A DNA stretch of 40,329 nt from Sphaerochaeta sp. UBA5849 (lineage in GTDB: Bacteria; Spirochaetota; Spirochaetia; Sphaerochaetales; Sphaerochaetaceae): contig DJGJ01000044.1 of NCBI GenBank assembly GCA_002432715.1, positions 15,881-56,209 of the forward strand. The letters are read 5' to 3'. A model generated the notes under the pieces. It searched no databases. It was given only the letters and a program-made list of their open reading frames with translations, and was not told the origin of the DNA. Shown here piece after piece: positions 24,769 to 32,363 of this stretch (the first letter of the stretch is position 1; each line of letters begins with the position of its first letter). The position numbers and the translations under genes are program-made.

Positions 24769-26193
24769 ATGAAATCAACATCTCTCTCGACTATATTGAA
24801 CCGGATAAAGGAAGAAGTACAGGCCTGTAAGGCCTACCTTCCCATCGAGCGGACAATCCAACGTATTCTCGGTTCCAGGACTACCTGGCCGGCATTGAAA
24901 ATTGGAGACCTGGTTGCTCCCACCCCCATCGTCCAAGGTGGGATGGGTGTCGGCATCTCTCTCTCCTCACTTGCAAGTGCGGTGGCCAACAACGGCGGCA
25001 TCGGAGTCATTGCAGCGAACGGCATCGGATTATTGGAACCCGATTACTATGAGGATGGTCAGGCTGCAAACCTCAGGGCCTTCAGGCGGGAGATCCGCAA
25101 GGCTCGTGAACTGAGCAGCGGGGTTATCGGGGTGAACATCATGGTGGCGGTCAACGACTTCCATCAGTTGCTGGATGTAGCGATAGAGGAGAAGGTTGAC
25201 ATCGTTTTCATGGGAGCTGGCTTGCCGATCAAGAACATGCCCGTTGAGGCGCTCAGAAAGGCCAATGTGAAAGTCGCCCCGATTGTCAGCTCAGCCCGTG
25301 CAGTCGATATGATCTTCCGCATGTGGACAAAACTCTACAACGACACTCCCGATGCAGTGGTCTTCGAAGGTCCCAAGGCTGGCGGACACCTCGGTTTCAC
25401 TGAAGAACAGCTTGAAGACCCCTCCTATCAATTGGAAGCCATCGTCCCTCAGATTGTTGAGGCCCTCAAACCTTTTGAAGAGAGCAAGGGGTGTAGAATC
25501 CCCCTGATCGCAGGAGGAGGCGTCTACAGCGGCAGGGATGTGTACAAAGTCCTTTCCCTTGGAGCATCTGCTGTTCAAATGGCCACCCGCTTTGTTGCCA
25601 CCGATGAGTGCGATGCCGATAATCGATTCAAACAAGCTTACGTCAATTGCACCAAGGAACAGATCGGCTTGATCAAGAGCCCTGTAGGAATGCCCGGCAG
25701 AGCCATCCGCAACACCTTCATCACCGACAGCGAGGAGGGAAAACGCCCCCCTTTCCGTTGCGCATGGAAGTGCCTCTCCTCCTGTAAAGCTCAAGAAGCC
25801 AACTATTGCATCTCAATCGCCCTCAACAATGCCCGCAGGGGCCTCTTGCAAAGCGGTTTTGTATTTGTAGGCACCAATGGGTACCGAATCAAGAAAATCG
25901 TACCGGTCAAGTCACTGATTGCAGAGCTTGAACAGGGTTACCAGCATGCTGTGCAGATGAACCTCGAACGGGTGCTCGCCAAGCTGTCCACCTTGAAAAC
26001 GGAGTATACAAAGGCAGAAACCCAGGTGAAAGAACTTGCCAGACGATACGAAGAAGTCTTGCTTTCATTCCCTCTCAAATCCGAGGTGGTGAAGGCTATT
26101 CGGGTGCAGTACACCCGTGCAGCCATGCAGGTGGAACATCTGAAGCTGAAGATGACCGAGACGCTTGCGACAACCTCGCTGTTGCTCTCCTAG
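24769..26193 (+). CDS. Nitronate monooxygenase/FabK-like flavin enzyme with Cys cluster and coiled-coil tail
   Basis: 474 aa from ATG 24769; an ATG two codons earlier (24763) touches the AAGGA, while 24769 has six-base spacing. The FMN-binding barrel shows PIVQGGMGVGIS, EGPKAGGHLGF (usual EGxEAGGHxG), IAGGGVYSGRDV and GASAVQMATRF, as in 2-nitropropane dioxygenase and enoyl-ACP reductase II. After the barrel comes a four-cysteine segment (near residues 331-347, CAWKCLSSCKAQEANYC) that could bind an Fe-S cluster, then about 100 residues of helical coiled-coil-like sequence, making it longer than usual (about 310-360 aa). Activity may be nitronate oxidation or another NAD(P)H-flavin reaction. 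It is a single-gene unit ended by a small hairpin. Confidence 0.82.
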   Translation: MKSTSLSTILNRIKEEVQACKAYLPIERTIQRILGSRTTWPALKIGDLVAPTPIVQGGMGVGISLSSLASAVANNGGIGVIAANGIGLLEPDYYEDGQAANLRAFRREIRKARELSSGVIGVNIMVAVNDFHQLLDVAIEEKVDIVFMGAGLPIKNMPVEALRKANVKVAPIVSSARAVDMIFRMWTKLYNDTPDAVVFEGPKAGGHLGFTEEQLEDPSYQLEAIVPQIVEALKPFEESKGCRIPLIAGGGVYSGRDVYKVLSLGASAVQMATRFVATDECDADNRFKQAYVNCTKEQIGLIKSPVGMPGRAIRNTFITDSEEGKRPPFRCAWKCLSSCKAQEANYCISIALNNARRGLLQSGFVFVGTNGYRIKKIVPVKSLIAELEQGYQHAVQMNLERVLAKLSTLKTEYTKAETQVKELARRYEEVLLSFPLKSEVVKAIRVQYTRAAMQVEHLKLKMTETLATTSLLLS

Positions 26194-26224
26194 AGCACTG
26201 CCTGTCCCCGACAAGGGCTTCATG

Positions 26225-26250
26225 AAACCGGAATAGCCTTACGGTTTTTC
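26225..26250 (+). terminator. Short intrinsic terminator after the flavin enzyme
   Basis: AAACCG (26225-26230) pairs with CGGTTT (26242-26247), followed by two further T and a C. The stem is only 6 bp, so this is a weak call. Confidence 0.5.
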
Positions 26251-26314
26251 TGCATTCCCGCCATCTCTTGAGTAAACCATGGCAATTCTGTAACATCGAG
26301 CAACAGGAGCTGCC

Positions 26315-27487
26315 ATGCACAACGTATCGTACAGACAATTCCTCAAGGATGTGCTCATCTGTTCGCTCGGTGCCTATGGAGGGCCTGAAGCCCACTTTGG
26401 CGTGTTTCTCGATCACCTGGTGAGCAAGAAGCAGTATCTGAGCGAAGAAGAGCTGGTGGAATTGCTGGCCCTGACCAGCATTCTCCCCGGACCTACCAGC
26501 ACCCAGACCATTACCGCAGTCGGCTATCGGATGGGAGGACCGCTTCTCGCCTTGCTCACCCTGTTTGTCTGGGCTTTCCCTCCCATTCTGGGAATGACCG
26601 CACTCTCCTTCCTCTACCAGTTTCTCAAGGACCATCAAATCTCGGAGGACATCCTTCGCTTCATTGCAGCGATGGCAGTTGGATTCATCTTTCTTGCGGC
26701 CTTCAGGATTGGAAAGAAAGTACTTGTCGACCGCTTGACCATTACCCTTTTTCTCTTTGGCTCCCTGGCCACCTACTTTATCCGGTCTCCCTGGATTTTC
26801 CCCGCCGTTTTACTGATCGGAGGAGCTATTTCCATTATTGCGAGCAAAGAGAAAAACCTGTTCAACAAGATCACCATACGAGCACCGTATGGATATCTGA
26901 TACTCTTCGTCTTCTTCGCCCTGGGCAGCCTGCTTCTCTCCCTGGCAACGCACAATCTTCTGGTCACGCTTTTTGAGGCCTTCTATCGGTATGGATACCT
27001 GGTCTTCGGGGGCGGACAGGTGGTGGTACCGGTCATGATTGCAGAGCTCGTGGAGACGAAAGGCTACCTGACCAACGAGCAGTTCCTCACCGGGTACGGT
27101 CTTGTACAAGGGCTTCCCGGCCCCATGTTCAGCTTCAGCGCCTATGCCGGCGGCATGGCAGCCAGAAGTGAAGGGCCCGTCATCCAAGTCCTTGCAGCCT
27201 TGATCAGTGGAGTGGGAATTTTCCTGCCGGGTACACTGCTCATTTTCTTCATCTACCCTGTCTGGGAGGAATTGAAGAGAATCAAGGCGGTGAAGGTATC
27301 ACTGAAAGGAATCAATGCGGTCGCCGGCGGTCTTATCACGACAGCCGCCATCCTGTTGTTGCAGAAGATCGGGATCACAGCAGAGCATATCGTCGTTGTC
27401 GGGCTGACCATCGTGGTGCTTGCAACAAAGAAAATACCCGCTCCCTTGATCGTCCTTGCCGTCTTGGTTGCGGGTATTGTGTTCTAA
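26315..27487 (+). CDS. chrA: Chromate transporter (CHR family, two-domain form)
   Basis: 390 aa with about ten membrane segments. It has the duplicated CHR layout: GAYGGPEAHFGVF and ILPGPTSTQTITAVGYRMGG in the first half, and YLVFGGGQVVVPVMIAELV and YGLVQGLPGPMFSFSAYAGG in the second. The family exports chromate or related oxyanions; in anaerobes without chromate stress the natural ligand may differ. ACAGGAG precedes the ATG. It converges on the Fe-alcohol dehydrogenase with only 9 nt between the stops. Confidence 0.92.
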   Translation: MHNVSYRQFLKDVLICSLGAYGGPEAHFGVFLDHLVSKKQYLSEEELVELLALTSILPGPTSTQTITAVGYRMGGPLLALLTLFVWAFPPILGMTALSFLYQFLKDHQISEDILRFIAAMAVGFIFLAAFRIGKKVLVDRLTITLFLFGSLATYFIRSPWIFPAVLLIGGAISIIASKEKNLFNKITIRAPYGYLILFVFFALGSLLLSLATHNLLVTLFEAFYRYGYLVFGGGQVVVPVMIAELVETKGYLTNEQFLTGYGLVQGLPGPMFSFSAYAGGMAARSEGPVIQVLAALISGVGIFLPGTLLIFFIYPVWEELKRIKAVKVSLKGINAVAGGLITTAAILLLQKIGITAEHIVVVGLTIVVLATKKIPAPLIVLAVLVAGIVF

Positions 27488-27496
27488 GCTTGTTGG

Positions 27497-28666
27497 TTAC
27501 CTGAACGATTCCTGATAGATTTTCAAGCAGTCCTCATCGGTGAGCGTCATGGGGTCGACACCAAAAAGGCCTCCCATGTTCGCTCGGGCATTCTGCACCA
27601 TGGCAGGCAGCTCTGACTCGCTGATGCCGTAAGCACTCATTTTCAAATCGTCCACACCACAAGCTTTCTGAAGGTCAACCAGGGCATGTACAAAGTCCAT
27701 TGCCTGTGTTGCATCAACCCTTCCCAAGGCCTTTGCCATGGCGATCATGCGTTCTTCAGCAATGTGGTTTTCGGCAATATGGGTGTAGTAGGCTTTGCTG
27801 ATCATGATCAGGCCCGCCCCGTGGGGCAGTTCAGGGTGAAAGGCACTCATTGCGTGTTCAAGCGAATGCTCGCTGATGCAGCCGCTGAAGGTTTCCACCA
27901 TGCCGGCCAGGGTGTTGGCCATCGCCACATCCTCGCGAGCCTTCAAATTCCTGCCATCCTTGACGGCAGTGGGAAGGCTCTTTCCGATGAGCCTGATCGC
28001 CTCGAGGCTGTACTGGTCGCTGAACGTATTTGCAATCGTGTTCAGATATCCCTCGGTGCTGTGGAAAAGAGCATCGAAGCCTTGGTATGCGGTAAGGTGC
28101 GGAGGAACCGAGACCATCAGGGTGGGATCGACAATACTCAGGACAGGAAAGGTATCGTCATTGCCATACCCGATTTTTTCCTGAGTCTCTTCCTTGGTAA
28201 TGACCAGCCAAGGATCGGCTTCGGTGCCGGTGCCGGCGGTGGTGGTGATGGCAACCACTCCAAGGGGCTTGTGCTGCATCGGCTTCCCTTTGCCGCTGCC
28301 GCCGCTGACATAGTCCCACAGGTTGCCCTCGTTGGTCGCCATAATTGCGATGGCCTTGGCCGAGTCGATGACCGAGCCTCCACCCAGACCGATGACAAAG
28401 TCACATCCCTGTTGTCTTGCAAGCTTGGCACCCTCTGTAACATGGGCGAGGATGGGGTTGGGAAGAATCTTGTCAAACACCTCATACGACACCTTTGCAG
28501 CATCCAATTGGTCCTGGACTTGCTTCAGGTATCCGAATGAACGCGTCGATGTGCCGCTCGAAATTACAATCAAGGCCCGTTTGCCAGGAAGCTTCTGTTC
28601 TGAAAGCTTCGCAAGCGAATGAGAACCAAAGATGATTTTGGTTGGAAGATAAAATGTACTGTGCAT
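27497..28666 (-). CDS. Iron-containing alcohol dehydrogenase
   Basis: 389 aa, typical for group III Fe-ADH. GGGSVIDSAKAIA is the NAD-binding motif after an N-terminal Rossmann part (STFYLPTKIIFGSHS). Metal ligands are expected in DALFHSTEGYL (His) and in SLEHAMSAFHPELPHGAG (His pair), with the Asp earlier. The family reduces aldehydes and ketones, including sugar-derived ones such as lactaldehyde or dihydroxyacetone. It follows the epimerase-like gene on the same strand (111-nt gap). Its Shine-Dalgarno lies inside a perfect 11-bp inverted repeat (28672-28708), so translation is probably controlled. Confidence 0.92.
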   Translation of the reverse strand: MHSTFYLPTKIIFGSHSLAKLSEQKLPGKRALIVISSGTSTRSFGYLKQVQDQLDAAKVSYEVFDKILPNPILAHVTEGAKLARQQGCDFVIGLGGGSVIDSAKAIAIMATNEGNLWDYVSGGSGKGKPMQHKPLGVVAITTTAGTGTEADPWLVITKEETQEKIGYGNDDTFPVLSIVDPTLMVSVPPHLTAYQGFDALFHSTEGYLNTIANTFSDQYSLEAIRLIGKSLPTAVKDGRNLKAREDVAMANTLAGMVETFSGCISEHSLEHAMSAFHPELPHGAGLIMISKAYYTHIAENHIAEERMIAMAKALGRVDATQAMDFVHALVDLQKACGVDDLKMSAYGISESELPAMVQNARANMGGLFGVDPMTLTDEDCLKIYQESFR

Positions 28667-28671
28667 TGCTG

Positions 28672-28708
28672 CCTCCTCTCTTCATTTTTAAGGTACCAAG
28701 AGAGGAGG
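28672..28708 (-). promoter_or_regulatory. Perfect inverted repeat hiding the Shine-Dalgarno of the Fe-alcohol dehydrogenase
   Basis: The arms 28672-28682 and 28698-28708 are exact reverse complements (11 bp) with a 15-nt loop. In the minus-strand mRNA the downstream arm contains AGAGGAGG, the ribosome-binding site ending 6 nt before the ATG, and the upstream arm is a perfect anti-Shine-Dalgarno. This could be an RNA thermometer, a translational switch, or by chance a DNA operator. Confidence 0.7.
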
Positions 28709-28712
28709 ATAT

Positions 28713-28738
28713 CGGCAAGAGATGGGAAAACCCTGCCG
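28713..28738 (-). other. Second hairpin in the same intercistronic gap
   Basis: CGGCA (28713-28717) pairs with TGCCG (28734-28738) and GGG (28724-28726) with CCC (28731-28733) around AAAA, with a 6-nt bulge. It sits 4 nt from the Shine-Dalgarno hairpin, so the two stems may stack or compete. Confidence 0.5.
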
Positions 28739-28777
28739 GAAAAGGGAATCATATCAGGGGATGGGCGGGAAGCGGCT

Positions 28778-29599
28778 TCAAATGGGAGCGACTTCACCAC
28801 ACAGCAGGTTTCGAATCCTTTGGCTCTCCTGTGGTCCTTCCACCCCTTCTTCCAACACCGCCGGCATGTGAACCAAAGGCCCCTTGTAATAGATTTCATC
28901 CAATGCGTTGCGGACGGTTTTCCAATCGAGAGCCCCCAATCCTACCATTTTCTTGTTGTTCTCCCGGATATGGAGACAGTGAAGAAATATTCCTGCTTGG
29001 AGAATGGCAGCTTTCATATCGTCCTCTTCGAGATTCATCTCAAACGTATCGAGGTCGATGCCGCAATTCGGATGATTGATTGCATGGACATAGGCCAGAG
29101 CTTCGCTGGCTGTAGGAATGAGGAAATGCTCATATCGGTTGACCGGCCTGATGTTCAGCATCACATCCTCGTCCTGGGCGAGAGTAGTCAGCGATCTGAG
29201 GCTCTTTATACTCTGTTCAAGCAGCCTCTGATTATCCTGAATCAAGTGCGGTTGTACCGGAAAACTGCTATAGAGCGGACCGTTGAGGCTTCCTCCCCCC
29301 ATTTCTCCGATGGTACGGATAAGGTTCTGGAACTGGGTGAGGGCGTGCCTCCTTACATCCTCATCAAGGGAGGAAAGATCGTAATCAGGCGGAGGATTCA
29401 GGCTGTAGGAGATATCAATCCGGTAGTTTCTCGCCTCAAAGCCAAGGCGCTTACGACCCCACGGGCTCATCTGTTGGAGGATGATCCCGTCGACTTCGAG
29501 CTGGTCATAAGACAGATGCTTGGCCTTCTGGACCAAGGAAGCGATATCCGCTTCAGCCGTTGAAGCCCATCTGGTGTAGTGTATGCCGACTATTCTCAT
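28778..29599 (-). CDS. Tagatose/psicose-3-epimerase-like TIM-barrel protein with altered catalytic residues
   Basis: 273 aa from ATG 29599; the longer open frame upstream runs into the promoter region. Landmarks of the 3-epimerase family are IDISYSLNPP, GGGSLNGPLYSS, NRYEHFLIPTASEALAYV and PNCGIDLDTFEMNLEEDD. Compared with the recalled Pseudomonas tagatose 3-epimerase site (Glu152, Asp185, His211, Glu246), the first Glu is Arg151 (NIRPVNRYE, usual LEPLNRYE), Asp184 and His210 are kept, and the last Glu segment reads LVHMPAV. Both catalytic glutamates therefore seem lost, so a different reaction or a binding role is likely. It is first gene of an operon with the Fe-alcohol dehydrogenase and has a palindrome over its -10. 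Confidence 0.8.
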   Translation of the reverse strand: MRIVGIHYTRWASTAEADIASLVQKAKHLSYDQLEVDGIILQQMSPWGRKRLGFEARNYRIDISYSLNPPPDYDLSSLDEDVRRHALTQFQNLIRTIGEMGGGSLNGPLYSSFPVQPHLIQDNQRLLEQSIKSLRSLTTLAQDEDVMLNIRPVNRYEHFLIPTASEALAYVHAINHPNCGIDLDTFEMNLEEDDMKAAILQAGIFLHCLHIRENNKKMVGLGALDWKTVRNALDEIYYKGPLVHMPAVLEEGVEGPQESQRIRNLLCGEVAPI

Positions 29600-29616
29600 A
29601 CCGCTACCACCCTTTT

Positions 29617-29627
29617 GTATAGTATAC
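29617..29627. promoter_or_regulatory. Palindromic operator in the epimerase-like/DUF89 divergent promoter
   Basis: GTATAGTATAC is a perfect 5+1+5 palindrome and overlaps the likely minus-strand -10 (TATACT). The same core occurs twice in the divergent promoter beside the RpiR regulator gene. A repressor site is a reasonable inference. Confidence 0.6.
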
Positions 29628-29713
29628 CAGAGGGAGTAGCAGGACGCCAGCCTTTCATGCAAACCATCGTATACGCTACTACTTCGCCTACTCATTATGG
29701 TATAGTCGGTAGT

Positions 29714-30601
29714 ATGCATACTTCACTTGATTGTCTCCCTTGCTTTTTCAAACAAATCCTGGAATCAGGAAGACTGCTGGGTCTTTCCTCAGAATCGATC
29801 AAACAAATCATGGATGTTATCGGAAATGAACTGAAGCATTTCCCTTTGGAGTTGAGTCCGCCTGAGATGGCTTATCATATGCAACGTCTGTTTGTTGAAA
29901 AAACGGGACGAGAAGACCCCTACCTCGACGTCAAAACCATGAGCAACAAGGAAGCCCTAGCGGTAATCGATGATTTGCGCACGATGGTGCACACCTCATC
30001 CACTCCCCTAAAAACCGCTGTCAAACTCGCATGTGCAGGGAATATCATCGACTATGGAGCGTTTCCCAGCGGTATAAACGTGCAAGGGGAAATTACAAAG
30101 ATTTTGCAACAGGAACTAGGAGGAACGAACTCGTCGCTCTTTGAGTTCGATGCCTTCCAGCAAGCTCTCAAGTCTGCAAAACAAGTACTGTACATTGCCG
30201 ACAATGCCGGAGAAATCGTCTTCGACCGGGTCCTGTTGGAGACCATGGCAGATCAGTTCCCACATCTTGAGCTCACGTTCGTCACCCGGGGTTACCCGAT
30301 ACTCAACGATGTGCTGGTCAAGGATGCTTTGGACTGCGGACTCGATACGGTTGCCACAGTGGTTTCCAGCGGCAGCAAGACCCCGGGTTTGGTTCTCAGC
30401 CAAGCCGACCCCGCCTTTTTGGAATTGTACCACGCTGCAGATATGATCATCAGCAAGGGCCAAGGAAACTTCGAGGCACTCTCAGAAGAAAGTGGACCCA
30501 TCTTCTTTCTCTTTATCATCAAATGTGAGGTGATCGTGGAACATACCGGAGGCAAAATGCGGGAGTTGGTGCTCAAACGGAACAGTCGCCCTAGCCTTTA
30601 A
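29714..30601 (+). CDS. DUF89 (ARMT1-like) metal-dependent phosphatase family protein
   Basis: 295 aa from ATG 29714, chosen because the family begins with a CxxC-type motif soon after the start (MHTSLDCLPCFFKQIL) and because the upstream part of the frame is promoter DNA. The core motifs are GNIIDYG, YIADNAGEIVFDRVLLE (Asp/Asn metal site) and FVTRGYPILNDV. DUF89 proteins are damage-control phosphatases acting on sugar phosphates such as fructose-1-phosphate, or on phosphopantetheine-type molecules. The Shine-Dalgarno is weak, and a TATAGT lies only 8 nt before the ATG, so a near-leaderless transcript is possible. The last 11 nt overlap the convergent permease gene. A role in clearing unwanted sugar phosphates of this cluster is inference. 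Confidence 0.82.
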   Translation: MHTSLDCLPCFFKQILESGRLLGLSSESIKQIMDVIGNELKHFPLELSPPEMAYHMQRLFVEKTGREDPYLDVKTMSNKEALAVIDDLRTMVHTSSTPLKTAVKLACAGNIIDYGAFPSGINVQGEITKILQQELGGTNSSLFEFDAFQQALKSAKQVLYIADNAGEIVFDRVLLETMADQFPHLELTFVTRGYPILNDVLVKDALDCGLDTVATVVSSGSKTPGLVLSQADPAFLELYHAADMIISKGQGNFEALSEESGPIFFLFIIKCEVIVEHTGGKMRELVLKRNSRPSL

Positions 30602-31406
30602 CGGCGCCCATGGTCAGGCCTTTGACTACATACTTCTGGAAGAACATCGTCAGCACGATTGCAGGGGCCATGATTGTCACTGCCGCAGCCATCACCGCAC
30701 CCCAGTCAACCTCGACATACGAGAGGAAGTTGTAGACTGCAATAGGAAGCGTACGCGTGTTCTGTTGGCTCAACACCTGGCTGAACATAAAGTTGTTCCA
30801 GCTGAAAATGAAACTCAGCGTAGTCGCCGTGACAACACCGGGTCCGGAGAGAGGAAGCAGGATCTTCAAAAAGGCCGATTGTTGCGTAAGTCCGTCAACC
30901 ATGGCCGCCTCTTCCAGTTCCCTGGGCACCGAGTCGAAGTACGGGGACATGACCCAGACCACCAACGGCAGGGCGATGAGCATATGACTGAGGATCAAGG
31001 CGACATAGCTGTCCATCAGCCCCAGACGAGAGAAGACAATGTACCAGGGCATCAAGAAGGAGATGCCGGGCATCAGGCGGGCGACCAGGATGAAAACCGA
31101 AAGCTTCTTCTGCTTGTAGCGGGCGATGGAATAGGCGGCAGGCAGGCCCAGCAAAAGGGAGAAGAAAACACTGACCACCGAAACAATCAGGGAGTTTTGC
31201 ATGTACTGCAAAAAATTCTGCTCGACGAACACCCGGTTATAGTTCTGCATCACCGGCTTGAAGATGAACTTCGGAGGCCAGCTGATGATATCCACCTGGG
31301 TCTTGAATGAACTCATCAACATCCAGATGAAAGGGAAAAGAATGGGGATGATGATCAGGACCAGGACGAAGCCGTAGAGAATGGTTGTTACACGTTTTTC
31401 CTTCAT
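30591..31406 (-). CDS. Sugar ABC transporter permease (MalG type)
   Basis: 271 aa from ATG 31406, with GGGAGG five bases upstream; a GTG two codons earlier is less well placed. Six membrane segments, starting with ILYGFVLVLIIIPILFPFIWM. The coupling loop EELEEAAMVDGLTQQSAFLKI (EAA motif) contacts the ATPase, and the C-terminus ends KGLTMGAVKG as in MalG/AraQ-type proteins. It is the third gene of an importer operon (binding protein, permease F, permease G). No ATPase gene is present, so a shared MsmK/MalK-like ATPase elsewhere is expected. It converges with DUF89 and overlaps it by 11 nt. Confidence 0.92.
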   Translation of the reverse strand: MKEKRVTTILYGFVLVLIIIPILFPFIWMLMSSFKTQVDIISWPPKFIFKPVMQNYNRVFVEQNFLQYMQNSLIVSVVSVFFSLLLGLPAAYSIARYKQKKLSVFILVARLMPGISFLMPWYIVFSRLGLMDSYVALILSHMLIALPLVVWVMSPYFDSVPRELEEAAMVDGLTQQSAFLKILLPLSGPGVVTATTLSFIFSWNNFMFSQVLSQQNTRTLPIAVYNFLSYVEVDWGAVMAAAVTIMAPAIVLTMFFQKYVVKGLTMGAVKG

Positions 31407-31417
31407 ACTCACCTCCC

Positions 31418-32296
31418 CTACAGCTCAAAGGCTCTACGCAGCCGCATAACCAGAAGGCTGAAGAGCAGGACGATGATGAAAAGGAATACGAGCATCACCG
31501 CACTCTGTCCCATCCTGAAATATTCAAAGCTGTACTTGAAAGCAAGTACGTTGAGGTTCTCCGAAGCATAGCCGGGCCCGCCGCCGGTCATGGAATAGAT
31601 GATGTCGTAGGTCTTGAGGGCGTCGATGGCCCTGAGAATCACGGCAGTGAGAATGGTAGGCATCAACATGGGCAGGGTGATGCGAAAGAGCACTTGACGG
31701 GAGTTGGCCCCATCCACCATGGCAGACTCATACGGTTCGGAGGAAAGGCCGGCAAGACCTGCGAGCACAATGATGGTGATCATCGGAGTCCACTGCCAAA
31801 TATCAACGATGATCAGCGAAGGCATCACGGTCTTGGCATCGCTGACCCATCCGCTTTGGGGAAGCTTGAGCACGCTGAGCACATAGTTCAGAATGCCGAT
31901 GGTTGGATCATAAAACAGGTTCCACACAATACCGATGGCAACGGGTGTCGCCACCAAGGGAAGCAGCAGCAGGGTCTTTACCACGCCCTTTCCCTTGAAG
32001 CTACGGTTGAGAATCAGGGCCAAGGCGGTACCGAGCAACATTTCCACGATTACTGATCCGAACGTGAAATAGAACGTTCTTCCCAAAGCTTCCAGGAAAC
32101 GAGGCTCCTTCAGAACCTGCAGGTAGCTATTCAGTCCAACCACCGACAGCGGCCTGCCGCTGGTGAGCGTCCAATCCGTAAAGCTGAGAAAGAAGGTATA
32201 AGCCACAGGAAATACCATCAGGACAACTACAAAGAGAACAGCCGGAAGCGGGAAGATGTACCTCAGATTTTTCTCGAAGAATCCTTGTCGCACCAT
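31418..32296 (-). CDS. Sugar ABC transporter permease (MalF type)
   Basis: 293 aa from ATG 32296 (MVRQGFFEKN), supported by AAGGAG six bases upstream; the longer frame to 32317 would place that Shine-Dalgarno inside the gene. About six membrane segments; the EAA coupling motif is EPYESAMVDGANSRQVLFRI. This is the UgpA/MalF half of the CUT1 permease pair. It starts 11 nt before the MalG-type gene and follows the binding-protein gene after a 67-nt gap with a strong hairpin. Confidence 0.92.
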   Translation of the reverse strand: MVRQGFFEKNLRYIFPLPAVLFVVVLMVFPVAYTFFLSFTDWTLTSGRPLSVVGLNSYLQVLKEPRFLEALGRTFYFTFGSVIVEMLLGTALALILNRSFKGKGVVKTLLLLPLVATPVAIGIVWNLFYDPTIGILNYVLSVLKLPQSGWVSDAKTVMPSLIIVDIWQWTPMITIIVLAGLAGLSSEPYESAMVDGANSRQVLFRITLPMLMPTILTAVILRAIDALKTYDIIYSMTGGGPGYASENLNVLAFKYSFEYFRMGQSAVMLVFLFIIVLLFSLLVMRLRRAFEL

Positions 32297-32319
32297 AGAA
32301 AACTCCTTGTCGCACAAGT

Positions 32320-32344
32320 GGCCGACCGATGTATCCGGTCGGCC
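32320..32344 (-). other. Intercistronic hairpin after the solute-binding protein gene
   Basis: A perfect 9-bp stem (32320-32328 with 32336-32344) with a 7-nt loop, 20 nt after the binding-protein stop. On the coding strand there is no T-tract behind it, so it more likely protects the 3' end of the binding-protein mRNA than stops transcription. Confidence 0.65.
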
Positions 32345-32363
32345 AAAAATGACTCAATCAGGT

